From an uncultured Kiritimatiellota bacterium (GTDB taxonomy: Bacteria > Verrucomicrobiota > Kiritimatiellia > RFP12 > DVOR01): DNA of 53,348 nucleotides. The DNA is taken from contig CALXMV010000016.1 in the NCBI GenBank assembly GCA_944389565.1, positions 1-53,348 on the forward strand, given 5' to 3'. This document shows, in pieces, positions 42,643 through 50,108 of the stretch. The notes under the pieces are model-generated. The model searched no databases and was not told the DNA's origin. It was given only the letters and a program-made list of their open reading frames with translations. A program made the position numbers and the translations under genes. Position 1 is the first letter of the stretch; each line of letters starts with the position of its first letter.

Positions 42643-43128
42643 GGATGGGGTTCCTTGGGGTTGGGGTTCGGTGTCCGGCGCCCGGTTGAGGATCGGGCGC
42701 ACCGGCAGATTGGGTTTGTTGGTCAGGCCCACGGAGATGAGGCGCCCGGGTCGGCCCCCGGCGTCGAGCTCCCAGACGGGCGAGAGGAAGCGGAGGCGGC
42801 GGTTGGCGACGGCCTCGGCGCCCTTGTCGGTGAAGCGGAAGGTGGCCATCAGCCCCTTCGCGGGGTCGACGCGCAGGGCCTGCACCCAGGCGGCGGCCTC
42901 GGTGTCGCCGCCCAGCTCGGCCTTGTGCTCGAAGTCCACCAGCACCTCGCCGGAAAAGTTCCCCGCCAGGCGCTCGAAGGCGGCCCGGTCGCACCGTTGG
43001 CGGACGGTCCGCCCCCCCAGGACGCCGGGGAAGTCGCCGTAGGGGGCCAGCTGCACCTCCAGCTCGTCCCCGGCCGCGACGGTCTCGGGCAGGGGGGCGG
43101 AGGCGATGTTGAGGATGACGCGCTTCAT
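42235..43128 (-). CDS. Mu I-like prohead protease with nested scaffold
   Basis: 297 aa. The N-terminal part (about 1-150) fits the Mu-like prophage I protease (VILNIASAPLPETVAAGDEL, GNFSGEVLVDFEHK, RFLSPVWELD), which matures capsids. The C-terminal part (from about 163) is a Glu/Ala-rich coiled coil typical of scaffolds. ATG lies 7 nt from the -10 of the late promoter and has no Shine-Dalgarno, so it may be leaderless. First gene of the late operon. Confidence 0.8.
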   Translation of the reverse strand: MKRVILNIASAPLPETVAAGDELEVQLAPYGDFPGVLGGRTVRQRCDRAAFERLAGNFSGEVLVDFEHKAELGGDTEAAAWVQALRVDPAKGLMATFRFTDKGAEAVANRRLRFLSPVWELDAGGRPGRLISVGLTNKPNLPVRPILNRAPDTEPQPQGTPSMEEEKTPGAAPETRARLIEILGLGPDADDAAILQAAETLAKAYAEAQEAALAAEAERAAEENKERIANRDAFKRLYVSNREAVCATLACLKDPAPAPARVVCNAASARRPAPAADPLAGCRTPEERCAAIEQGKW

Positions 43129-43135
43129 GGCACAC

Positions 43136-43164
43136 AGTATCCCACGCCCCCGGCCGGGCCTTAA
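43136..43164 (-). promoter_or_regulatory. Putative late promoter
   Basis: On the leftward strand GATACT (43136-43141) and TTAAGG (43159-43164) are 17 bp apart. The poor -35 suggests an activator. The -10 ends 7 nt from the protease ATG, consistent with a leaderless transcript. Confidence 0.5.
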
Positions 43165-43171
43165 GCCAACC

Positions 43172-43207
43172 GTGGACAGCGTGGACAACTTGGACAGCGT
43201 GGACAAA
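43172..43207. repeat. Four 9-bp iterons upstream of the late promoter
   Basis: Head-to-tail GTGGACARC units: GTGGACAGC, GTGGACAAC, TTGGACAGC, GTGGACAAA. Their position just upstream of a weak -35 is that of an activator site, as for Mor/C in Mu. Confidence 0.8.
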
Positions 43208-43233
43208 AAAACGCCCGCCCCGAGGGGGCGGGC
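43205..43233 (-). terminator. Early-operon terminator
   Basis: GCCCGCCCC (43213-43221) pairs with GGGGCGGGC (43225-43233); leftward transcripts continue into seven U (43205-43211). It separates early and late transcription. Confidence 0.88.
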
Positions 43234-43265
43234 GGGTTGGCGGGCGGCGGCTTTCCCGGAATGCC

Positions 43266-43306
43266 GTTGCAAAGGCCGTTGCAGGGGGGTGCAAACAGTT
43301 GCAAAG
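43266..43306. repeat. Iterated TTGCAAAG-like motifs
   Basis: GTTGCAAAG, GTTGCAGGG, GTGCAAACA and GTTGCAAAG lie within 41 bp, between the last early gene and the terminator. Possible protein-binding sites; function unknown. Confidence 0.45.
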
Positions 43307-43322
43307 ATTTTTCGCGTGGGAT

Positions 43323-43577
43323 TTATCCTCCCGGGCGCCCGGACGCGCCAGCGTGGCTCTCACGGCCTTCCGCGAGGGCGTCGGCCCAGAGGCGGGAGAG
43401 CTCGGCCGAGAGGGCGTAGGCGCGGGCCTGGCCGACGGCGAGGCGCTCGCGGGTGTCGCGGAGGGCGGCGAGGAGCTCGCGCTCCTTGGCCTCCATGGCC
43501 GCGCGCCAGCGGCGGTAGGCCTCGAGGCGGCGCTCGAGTTCGGCGCGGCGCGCGGCGGCTTCCGCGGCGCCCATCAC
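43323..43577 (-). CDS. Small coiled-coil phage protein
   Basis: 84 aa, almost all Ala/Glu/Arg helix (RRAELERRLEAYRRWRAAME). ATG overlaps the GemA-like stop by 4 bp. Last early gene before the terminator. In Mu the late activator maps near here, but no HTH is visible. Confidence 0.55.
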   Translation of the reverse strand: MMGAAEAAARRAELERRLEAYRRWRAAMEAKERELLAALRDTRERLAVGQARAYALSAELSRLWADALAEGRESHAGASGRPGG

Positions 43578-44233
43578 CGCGCCTCCGCCTCGCGGACGCG
43601 GATGGGGGGCGGGGCGGCCTCCGCGGCGGGCGCCTCGGTCCTGACCAGCGCGCGGAGGGTGAGGACGTAGCGGGCGCGGATGGCGAAGGCGCGGCGCATG
43701 GGCACGCGCGCGCCCTCGGGCGTCTCCTCGCGCAGGGGGCAGGGCACGCGCCGCAGGAGGCGGCGGCGGTGGGTGTCGAGCATCCGGAAGAGTTTTTCCA
43801 GGCGGGGGAGGTCGAGGTCGAGCCACCAGTCGCCGTCCTCGGCGTGGAGGGCGTCGCGCCAGCCGGCCTGGGCCAGGACGCCGCGCAGGTAGGGCACGGG
43901 GCCGGGGGCCCAGCGCCCGGCCAGCGACGGGACGGCCCGGGCGATCTCGAAGCATTGGCGGGCGCAGGCCTCGGCCATGGCGGCCAGGCGCCTGCCCTCG
44001 GCGGTGCCCCAGCGCATGGCGGCGCGGTGGTCCTCGGCCAGGCGGGCGACGGCGGCCATCAGGCGGTCGCAGTCCGCCCCCGTGCCGACGGCGCGGAGGC
44101 TGCCGCCGCTGGCGGGGACGGCCTCGCGGATGACCGCGCGGCGCCAGGCCTCGCGCGCGGCGGGGGGCACGCCCTTGCGGTCCGCCGCGCGGGCGAGGAG
44201 GCGGAAGAAGGCCGCGCGCTGGCGCCCGGTCAT
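43574..44233 (-). CDS. GemA/Gp16-like phage regulatory protein
   Basis: 219 aa. It begins MTGRQRAAFFRLLARAADRKG, like the TxxQ-x-x-I/L-x-x-L start of GemA (Mu gp16, DUF1018) proteins, which modulate host gene expression and supercoiling. Longer than the roughly 140-170 aa norm, with an added basic C-terminus. Coupled by 4-bp overlaps to both neighbours. Assignment rests on the N-terminal pattern and its place after Gam. Confidence 0.5.
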   Translation of the reverse strand: MTGRQRAAFFRLLARAADRKGVPPAAREAWRRAVIREAVPASGGSLRAVGTGADCDRLMAAVARLAEDHRAAMRWGTAEGRRLAAMAEACARQCFEIARAVPSLAGRWAPGPVPYLRGVLAQAGWRDALHAEDGDWWLDLDLPRLEKLFRMLDTHRRRLLRRVPCPLREETPEGARVPMRRAFAIRARYVLTLRALVRTEAPAAEAAPPPIRVREAEAR

Positions 44234-44424
44234 GGCCGCGCCCCCTTCCCGGCCAGGCGCCTGGGGGCGAAGGCCAGCGGCGCGAGGAGCGCCTCGACGG
44301 CGGCGGCGCAGCGCCCGCCCGCCGCCTTGAGGGGGGCGAGCGGGCAGGCGGCGCAGCCCTTGTGCCCGGCGCACTGCCAGGCGACGAGGCGGGCGGCCAG
44401 CAGGCGGAGTTCCTCGCGCGTCAT
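44230..44424 (-). CDS. Small Cys-rich phage protein
   Basis: 64 aa with WQCAGHKGCAACPLAPLK and a later RCA, suggesting a small metal-binding knuckle. 4-bp overlaps with Gam and the GemA-like gene. No family recognised. Confidence 0.6.
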   Translation of the reverse strand: MTREELRLLAARLVAWQCAGHKGCAACPLAPLKAAGGRCAAAVEALLAPLAFAPRRLAGKGARP

Positions 44425-44936
44425 TCGGCGGCCTCCTCGGTCTTGGGCTCGACGTAGAAGCGCTCGGCCTGGGCGATCCTGAGGCCGCAGGCCTCGAGCT
44501 CGGCGTCGGAGAGGGCCTTGCCGGCGTAGGCGTTGAGGAGGGCGGCCTTGTCGAGCTCCTCGACGGCGCGGACGAAGCCGGGGAGGCGGGCCTTGACCAT
44601 CGCGAGGGCCTGGTCGGCCCTGACGCGGGCGCGGAGGCGGACGCTCGGGTTGCCGAGGCGCCAGCCGATGACGCCGTGGGTGAGGGCCATGGAGCGGCGG
44701 TCGCCGAAGTCGGCCTTGTGGAGCTCGGCCCAGCTGGCGATGCGCGCCTCGGCGGCCTCGCGGGCGGCGCGCTCGGCGTCGAGGGCGGCGGCGTAACGTT
44801 CCCTGATCTTGGTGAGCTCGGCGTCCAGCTACGCGGTGATTTTCCGCTCGGCGGCGTCGGCGGCGGCGACCTGGGCCAGGAGGGCCTCGACGTCGGCGAG
44901 GGTCTGCGGGATGGGTGCGGGGGTCTTGCTTTTCAT
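44421..44936 (-). pseudogene. Mu Gam-like nuclease inhibitor, interrupted by TAG
   Basis: Read through one amber codon (44829-44831) the gene encodes about 171 aa, the length of Mu Gam (174 aa), in one frame with normal composition. The 35-codon front (MKSKTPAPIPQTLADVEALL) and the 135-codon back (LDAELTKIRERYAA..., GVIGWRLGNPSVRL, FVRAVEELDKAALLNAY, RFYVEPK) align with the Gam coiled coil and C-terminal domain. Gam binds DNA ends and blocks exonucleases. The TAG would arise from CAG by one C-to-T change. Other genes in this element end with TAG, so global reassignment is unlikely. Confidence 0.75.
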
Positions 44937-45006
44937 CTGCATTTTCCTTTCTTGGTTGCTTTTCCGTGGGTGATGGTTGGTGGCGCTTCCCTTTCCCAAG
45001 GGCCAT

Positions 45007-45060
45007 GGGGTCAAGCGCCCTGCGCTTGCGCGGGGGCGCGGGGGGCGCGGAGCCCCCCGC
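45007..45060. repeat. REP-like double hairpin, copy C
   Basis: GGGGT, then CAAGCGC-CCT-GCGCTTG, CGCGGGG spacer, then GCGGGGGGC-GCGGA-GCCCCCCGC. Same plan as copies A and B at 48.9 and 48.5 kb. Lies between the MuB-like and Gam genes. Confidence 0.85.
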
Positions 45061-45063
45061 CGC

Positions 45064-45993
45064 TCACTCGCCCAAAAGGGCGCGCTTCGTCGCCAGCCAG
45101 AGCTCCCAGTCGGGGGCCACGCCGCGCTTGGACGCCGCCTCGGCGGCCATCGCGGAGATGAGGGCCACGTGGTTGAGGTAGAGGGGGCGGAGGGCGTCGC
45201 GCGCGGCGTCGGTGGGCGGGGGCAGGCCGTGGTGGGCGGCGACCTTGAGGGCGTCCTGCAGGGGGAGGCGGCGGCCGAGGCGGACGGCGATGGCGCGGCG
45301 GGCGATCTGCGCCAGCGCCCCGGCGTCGGGGCCGTGGATGAGGTCGGTCTCGGCCAGCTCGGTGCCGCAGAGGACGAGGCCGCAGCGGGTGCGGTCGTAG
45401 AGCTCGCGGATGACCTCGCAGATGCGCTTGGTGTGATCGCGGCCGGTGGTGTGCACGAGCTCGTGGATCTCGTCGACGACGAGCAGCGTGCGGTCGTTGA
45501 GGGCGCGGAGGATGCGCCGACGCCGCTCGCCGGGCTTGGCGGCCACGCCGAGGGCCTCGGCCAGCTCCTCGAGGAAGAGGGGCAGGTTGGCCGCCGCGGG
45601 CATCCGCACCAGGCGCACGGGCACGTCGGAGCGCCGGGCGTATTCCTCCAGCGCCGTGGTCTTGCCGATCTGCGACTCGCCGGTGAGGATGACGGGCGTC
45701 TGGCGGGAGAGGGCGAAGTCGCACGCCGTGAAGACCTTCGCGGCGATGGAGGTCTCGACGAAGGCGCGGCGGCCGTCGCCGCGCTCCTGCCAGAGGCGCA
45801 GGGCCAGCGCGGCCTTGTCGGCCACGGCCGCGAGGTCGCCCTCGTAGATGCCGCGGCGCACGCGGCTGACGGTGGTGGCGCTCATGCCGAGGGCGGCCGC
45901 CGCCTTGGTGTCGCTGAGGCCGCGCCGGGCGGCTTCCTCCAAAAAGCGCGCGATGGGCGCGGGCAGCGCGGGGTTCGGTTGGGTCTCTTCCAT
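45064..45993 (-). CDS. MuB-like transposition AAA+ ATPase
   Basis: 309 aa. N-terminal HTH (about 26-50: LSDTKAAAALGMSATTVSRV), then an AAA+ core with Walker A GESQIGKTT (105-113) and Walker B LLVVDEIHEL (D174/E175). In Mu this protein selects target DNA and activates the transposase. A clean AGGAGAACAGACC site sets the start. It follows MuA at a 34-bp gap. Confidence 0.9.
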   Translation of the reverse strand: MEETQPNPALPAPIARFLEEAARRGLSDTKAAAALGMSATTVSRVRRGIYEGDLAAVADKAALALRLWQERGDGRRAFVETSIAAKVFTACDFALSRQTPVILTGESQIGKTTALEEYARRSDVPVRLVRMPAAANLPLFLEELAEALGVAAKPGERRRRILRALNDRTLLVVDEIHELVHTTGRDHTKRICEVIRELYDRTRCGLVLCGTELAETDLIHGPDAGALAQIARRAIAVRLGRRLPLQDALKVAAHHGLPPPTDAARDALRPLYLNHVALISAMAAEAASKRGVAPDWELWLATKRALLGE

Positions 45994-46027
45994 GGTCTGT
46001 TCTCCTGGGGTTGGTAAAGGCAAATGC

Positions 46028-48142
46028 TCAGAGGAAGTCCTTCAGGGTCAGGGCGGGGGCCGCCGGGGCGGGCGCGGCGGGGGCGAGGGCGTCGAGGTCC
46101 TGCGCGGGGCCTTCCGGGGCGGGGGCGGCGGCGAGGCCGCCGAGGGATTGGCCCCGGCCGGGGCGGAGGCCGGGCGCCTTGGCCGCCTCGCGGGCGGCGG
46201 CGAGCTGCCCGCGGTTCCAGGCGTCGTCGGCCCGCTTCCGCTCCGCCGCCGCCTGGGCGGCGGGGAGGATCGCCGCCCGCTCCAGCGCCTGCATCTTGGC
46301 GCGGATCTTGAGGCTTTCGGCGATGGCCGCGGCGTCGTCCTGGTGCGCCGGGGCCATCACGGGGGCGGTGCCGAGGTAGCGCGGGCCGTCCTTCGTCGGC
46401 TCGGCGACATAGGCCACCAGCGGCTCGAGGGGGTTGACCCACACGAGCACGGCCTGTCCGCGCGCCAGCAGCCGCTCGGCGCCGTCGGGGCCGCGGACGA
46501 TCGCCGCCACGGTGGCCGCGTAGTCGATGGCCGGGTCCTTGACCTTGATCTCCAGCCGGTCGGAGACCGCCCCGCGCAGCGCCAGCCCCTCGCCCAGAAT
46601 CACCGGCATGAAGGCCCGGTCGGCGCGGATGACGTCGCCCGCGCGCCGCTCCCACGCCTCGGCGGGGGAGAGGCGGCGGACGCGGGTGAGCGTGGGGTCG
46701 GCGCGCAGCTGGGCCAGGATGGCCCCGCGCATCCCCTCGGGCAGGGCGTCGAGGTCGGCCAGGTCGCGCCACGGCTCGCGGGGGCCCAGCCGGAAGCTCC
46801 CCGTCACGAAGCCCTGCTCCTCCCACCCCTCCAGCGCGTGCTCGGTGCGGTCGTTGATCCGCGCCACGGCCTCGGCCACCAGCGCGGCGTAGTCGGCGTA
46901 GGGGATGTAGGGCCAGCGCAGGCGGTCGGGCAGGCCGGGGTCGGCCTGGGCGAGCGCCGCGCAGGCGCGCAGCAGCGCCCCCTCGGCCTTGTCCATGGCA
47001 TAGAGGGACTCCGGCGCGTTGTCCCGCGTGTAGCCGACCTGGCCCCGGACCGCCCCGAGCTCGTTGTGCACCAGGCTGTGGCTCCCCTCGAGCCGCGCCT
47101 TGAAGCGGAAGTTGCCGCGGGGCCTGCCCGCCCAGAGGCCCTGGGCCAGCGGCTTGGAGAGCAGCCCGCCGGCGGCGAAGCGGACCTTCCCGCCGGTCGC
47201 CTTCGCCACCGCCGCGGCCAGCTCCTTGCCCAGCGCCGCGGTGTTGTGCTCGCCGCAGAGGGTCGCGCCCTCGGGGGCGTAGCCCTGCACGATGAGCCAG
47301 TAGCCGATGAGGTAGGGCATCATGCGCTTCATCACCATCTCGCGGGACCCGTCCTCGCGCCGCCGGATGGGCTTCATCAGGTAGGTGCGGTAGCCGGTGG
47401 CCACGTCGAGCAGCGCCAGCTCAATGCAGCGCTCGGCGGGGGCGTTGCCGTGGCGGACCTTGACGTCGTGCATCATGTCGTCGACCTCCACGATCTGCCC
47501 GCGCCTGAGCCCGGCGCGCGTGCGGATGACCATCGGCAGGAGGTCGCTCGCCGCCAGCGTGCCGGTGCGTTCGGCGCGGAGCGCCCACTTGCTGGGCTTG
47601 TGGCGCATCAGGTTGGCCAGGCTCCAGCCCACCGGCAGGAGCGTCCCGATCTTGTAGGGGCATTCGGGCGGGAGGTCGCGCCCGGGCCGCTCGGCGCGCC
47701 AGATGTCGCGCCACGTGCCGTAGCCGGGGATCTTCGCCCCGGCGCGGAGCTCGGCGACGAGCGCCCCGAAGGCGGGGCGGGCGACGCGCTGGTTGCGCCC
47801 CACCAGTTCGTGCCAGTGCGCCAAAAAATCGGCGTTGGCGGCGATGCCGGCCGCCGCCTGCCCGCGGGCCTGGGGCAGGAAGGCCCGCCAGCCCTCGGCG
47901 CGGTACCGCGCGGCCTTGCGGTAGAGGCTCTTGGCGGAGAGCCCCCCCAGCCGCCCGGCGTAGGCCTCCGCCAGGCGCTTGGCCACCACGGCGCGCCGCG
48001 CGGGCGCCGCCGCCAGAAAGGCCTCGCAGACCTCGCACCACGCGCAGACGCGCTCGGCCTGCCGCAGCGGCAGGCGCGCGACCAGCTCGCGCAGTTCCTC
48101 GGCGGGGATCAGGGCGTCCATGGCGCGCAAAGCCCCCCTCAC
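46028..48142 (-). CDS. MuA-like DDE transposase
   Basis: 704 aa from a GTG overlapping the previous stop (an ATG 7 codons in is possible). Helical N-terminal DNA-binding region, then an RNase H-like core: D221/D222 in IVEVDDMMHDV, CGEHNTAAL where the second Asp is expected (E298), and E352 in KARLEGSHSLVHNEL. A Mu-type beta-barrel domain and an Ala/Pro-rich tail ending LTLKDFL follow; the C-terminus is where MuB contacts MuA. It executes replicative transposition. The second acidic residue appears to be Glu. Confidence 0.88.
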   Translation of the reverse strand: MRGALRAMDALIPAEELRELVARLPLRQAERVCAWCEVCEAFLAAAPARRAVVAKRLAEAYAGRLGGLSAKSLYRKAARYRAEGWRAFLPQARGQAAAGIAANADFLAHWHELVGRNQRVARPAFGALVAELRAGAKIPGYGTWRDIWRAERPGRDLPPECPYKIGTLLPVGWSLANLMRHKPSKWALRAERTGTLAASDLLPMVIRTRAGLRRGQIVEVDDMMHDVKVRHGNAPAERCIELALLDVATGYRTYLMKPIRRREDGSREMVMKRMMPYLIGYWLIVQGYAPEGATLCGEHNTAALGKELAAAVAKATGGKVRFAAGGLLSKPLAQGLWAGRPRGNFRFKARLEGSHSLVHNELGAVRGQVGYTRDNAPESLYAMDKAEGALLRACAALAQADPGLPDRLRWPYIPYADYAALVAEAVARINDRTEHALEGWEEQGFVTGSFRLGPREPWRDLADLDALPEGMRGAILAQLRADPTLTRVRRLSPAEAWERRAGDVIRADRAFMPVILGEGLALRGAVSDRLEIKVKDPAIDYAATVAAIVRGPDGAERLLARGQAVLVWVNPLEPLVAYVAEPTKDGPRYLGTAPVMAPAHQDDAAAIAESLKIRAKMQALERAAILPAAQAAAERKRADDAWNRGQLAAAREAAKAPGLRPGRGQSLGGLAAAPAPEGPAQDLDALAPAAPAPAAPALTLKDFL

Positions 48143-49122
48143 TCCGCCTCGGCCAGGCGCGCGGCCAGCAGCGCCACCGCCGCCCGAACCGTCTCCAAAT
48201 CCGCCGCCGCCAGCAGCCGGTGCGTCCCCTTCACCACGATCAGCTCGTTCAGCGGCGCCAACGCTTCCTCCAACCGCTTGAAGGCCGCCTCCGGGCTCGT
48301 CCCCAGCGCCGCCGCCCAGTCCTTCCGCGGACGCCCCGCCCCCGCACGCGCACCCCCCAAGCGCAGCACCGCCCGCTGGCTCTTCCCCTCCAAAAACGCC
48401 CGCACCGTCGCCTCGGGGAAGATGGGGATGGCGAAGGGCGTCCCCGCCTCCGAGGGGGCTTGCGCGGCCTCCGGCGGGAAGGGGCTCCGCGCCCCTTCAC
48501 CCGCGCCAGCGCAGGGCGCTGGACCCCAAATGGATTGGGACGACGGGGACGCGGAGGATTCGGACGCCTCGGACGCCGAGGTCTCGGACGCCGCCACCAA
48601 CGCCGCGTGCGTCCGCTCCGCCACCGCCAGGAAACGGCACGCCGTCTTGTAGTTGATCTCCGGGCAGTGCGCCGCCAGCCACGCCTTCAGCCCCGTCCCG
48701 GCGTTCCAGCCGCCTTCATGGAGAATGTTTCCGTTCCTTCCGACGGTCATTTCTCGGGCAGTCTCACGCGTGAGACTGCCCGGCAAACCTCCCGTTCCCG
48801 CGTCGTGCCCATTCCCCATTTCGGCGTCCACGAAGCCCGCGCCGACCGGCGCGGGCCGGGGTCCAGCGCCCTGCGCTGGCGCGGGGTCGAGGGGGCGCGC
48901 AGCCCCCTCGAGACGGGCCTTCACCGCGAGCAGCATGGTGCCGAAGACGTAAGCCTCGTAGAGGCCGTTGACGGCCTTTTTGTATTGGGTGGTGAGGGTT
49001 TCGACGTCCTCGGGGGAGGGGGTGGGCGCGGCGGGGACGGGGGTGAGGGGTGCGGCCTCGCGGGGCGCGCCGTGCGCGAACTCGGCGAGGGTGACGGTGG
49101 GGGTGGGCGTGTCAGGCGTCAT
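48139..49122 (-). CDS. DUF3102-like phage protein carrying in-frame palindrome insertions
   Basis: 327 aa. Conserved-looking pieces TTQYKKAVNGLYEAYVFG, LLAVKARLE and GLKAWLAAHCPEINYKTACR resemble DUF3102-type phage proteins, in which the K-x2-L and the HGxW/WL pieces should be adjacent. Here they are separated by about 65 residues encoded by REP copy A (about residues 70-88) and a 28-bp palindrome (about 114-123). A second REP (copy B, about 198-214) follows. The C-terminal region is helical. Both inserts keep the frame. Start follows AAAGGATTCGATC. Confidence 0.6.
   Translation of the reverse strand: MTPDTPTPTVTLAEFAHGAPREAAPLTPVPAAPTPSPEDVETLTTQYKKAVNGLYEAYVFGTMLLAVKARLEGAARPLDPAPAQGAGPRPAPVGAGFVDAEMGNGHDAGTGGLPGSLTRETAREMTVGRNGNILHEGGWNAGTGLKAWLAAHCPEINYKTACRFLAVAERTHAALVAASETSASEASESSASPSSQSIWGPAPCAGAGEGARSPFPPEAAQAPSEAGTPFAIPIFPEATVRAFLEGKSQRAVLRLGGARAGAGRPRKDWAAALGTSPEAAFKRLEEALAPLNELIVVKGTHRLLAAADLETVRAAVALLAARLAEAE
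48479..48527. repeat. REP-like double hairpin, copy B (inverted)
   Basis: AAGGGGC-TCCGC-GCCCCTT and CCAGCGC-AGG-GCGCTGG with an ACCCGCG spacer. It is the reverse complement of copy A and lies inside the 327-codon gene. Confidence 0.85.
48755..48782. repeat. Perfect 28-bp palindrome
   Basis: Arms of CGGGCAGTCTCACG with no spacer, inside the 327-codon gene, encoding GSLTRETAR. Confidence 0.9.
48858..48911. repeat. REP-like double hairpin, copy A
   Basis: GGGGT, CCAGCGC-CCT-GCGCTGG, CGCGGGG, then TCGAGGGGGC-GCGCA-GCCCCCTCGA. Inside the 327-codon gene. Confidence 0.88.
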
Positions 49123-49160
49123 GATCGAATCCTTTTCTTCTTTCGCTTCCGGTTGCGGTG

Positions 49161-49207
49161 CAGGGGCGCTGCCCCTGCCGGGGGGCGCGGGGGCGAGGAG
49201 CCCCCGC
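49161..49207. repeat. Divergent REP-like double hairpin, copy D
   Basis: CAGGGGC-GCT-GCCCCTG, then GCGGGGGC-GAGGA-GCCCCCGC. Intergenic; same two-hairpin plan as copies A-C, different sequence. Confidence 0.6.
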
Positions 49208-49474
49208 CTAGATCCCCTGGTCCAGCCGCCGGGCGTAGGCCACGACGGAGGCGCGGGTGATTTTGTAGAAGGGGCGGCGGTCGGAGCCGAGGTTCAGGTT
49301 CGCCCCCTTGATGAGGCCCTGCTCCATCAGCTCGATGACCTTGGTGCGGGTGACCTCGAGGGCGGAGGCGACGTCGGAGACCAGCAGCAGGTCGCCGCCC
49401 GGCAGACGGCGGGAGACCGTCTGCTCGATGCTCTCGGTCTGCGCGAAGAGGTCGCTCTGGATGGGGCGGGGCAT
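49208..49474 (-). CDS. Small winged-helix/excisionase-type DNA-binding protein
   Basis: 88 aa with LLLVSDVASALEVTRTKVIELMEQGLI, a MerR/excisionase-style helix-turn-helix followed by a wing (SDRRPFYKITRASVVAYAR). GGAGACGCC precedes the ATG. Early phage regulator, perhaps acting on the transposase operon. Ends with TAG. Confidence 0.65.
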   Translation of the reverse strand: MPRPIQSDLFAQTESIEQTVSRRLPGGDLLLVSDVASALEVTRTKVIELMEQGLIKGANLNLGSDRRPFYKITRASVVAYARRLDQGI

Positions 49475-49500
49475 GGGGCGTCTCCTTTGCGGCCTGGCGC

Positions 49501-49662
49501 TCAACGCAGGACGGCGTCGGCGTCGGCCTCGTCGCCATGGAGCCAAAACCACAGCGCGTCGGCCAGCCGCTTGCGGCGACTGCCCGCAGGCAGCCCCTTC
49601 CACGCCCACAGCAGCCGCGACAGCGGCCCCGGGCGGAACAAGTCCTCGTGAAATGCTCTCAT
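49501..49662 (-). CDS. Small Trp-rich phage protein
   Basis: 53 aa, MRAFHEDLFRPGPLSRLLWA... with a GGAGGACTGACCC site. Short, basic and aromatic; no family. Kept for the ribosome-binding site and tight packing. Confidence 0.55.
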   Translation of the reverse strand: MRAFHEDLFRPGPLSRLLWAWKGLPAGSRRKRLADALWFWLHGDEADADAVLR

Positions 49663-49665
49663 GGG

Positions 49666-49902
49666 TCAGTCCTCCTTTTTGGCGGGCCTCATTTCCGCCT
49701 CCTCTTTGGGCCGAACTCCTTCTTGATTCCCGCCAGCATGGCGCCGAAGAGGCGAAAGCGGATTTGGAGCGCCCCCTCCGAAAGCCCCTCGGGGGGGGCA
49801 CCCCTCGACATGCACGTTCGCGGGTTTGCCGAAGCCGGCGAAGTCAACGACCAGCGTGACGCTGACGCGCTCCGTGCCCGGCGCTTGCTCTTCCTTTTTC
49901 AT
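49666..49902 (-). CDS. Small early phage protein
   Basis: 78 aa, start MKKEEQAPGT with AGGAGGACACC. An N-terminal beta stretch (VSVTLVVDFAGF) then a polar, low-complexity tail. Function unknown. Confidence 0.55.
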   Translation of the reverse strand: MKKEEQAPGTERVSVTLVVDFAGFGKPANVHVEGCPPRGAFGGGAPNPLSPLRRHAGGNQEGVRPKEEAEMRPAKKED

Positions 49903-49934
49903 GGTGTCCTCCTTTGGTTTGGGTTCTCTGAAAA

Positions 49935-50108
49935 TCAGCGGGCCAGGTGGCGGTCGAGCGCCGCCCGCGCCTCCTGGCTGATGGAATGGCCCTCCGCCCG
50001 CGCCCGGCGGTCGAGCGCCGCGTAGGTCTCCGGCGAGACCAGCAGGTTCACCCGCACGGTCCCCTCGGGAAACTGGCACCGCCGCCCGCGGGTACGCTTA
50101 GTCTTCAT
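49935..50108 (-). CDS. Ribbon-helix-helix protein (Arc/CopG type), small
   Basis: 57 aa. TVRVNLLVSPETYAALDRRA then SISQEARAALDRHL fits ribbon-helix-helix: one beta strand and two helices. Probable dimeric DNA-binding regulator in the early operon. Start overlaps the upstream gene by 11 nt. Confidence 0.7.
   Translation of the reverse strand: MKTKRTRGRRCQFPEGTVRVNLLVSPETYAALDRRARAEGHSISQEARAALDRHLAR

Noticed and set aside
44421..44936. Genome-wide or phage-wide reassignment of TAG to glutamine
   Set aside because: Several neighbouring genes, including the Gp36-like and winged-helix genes, end at TAG where homology ends.
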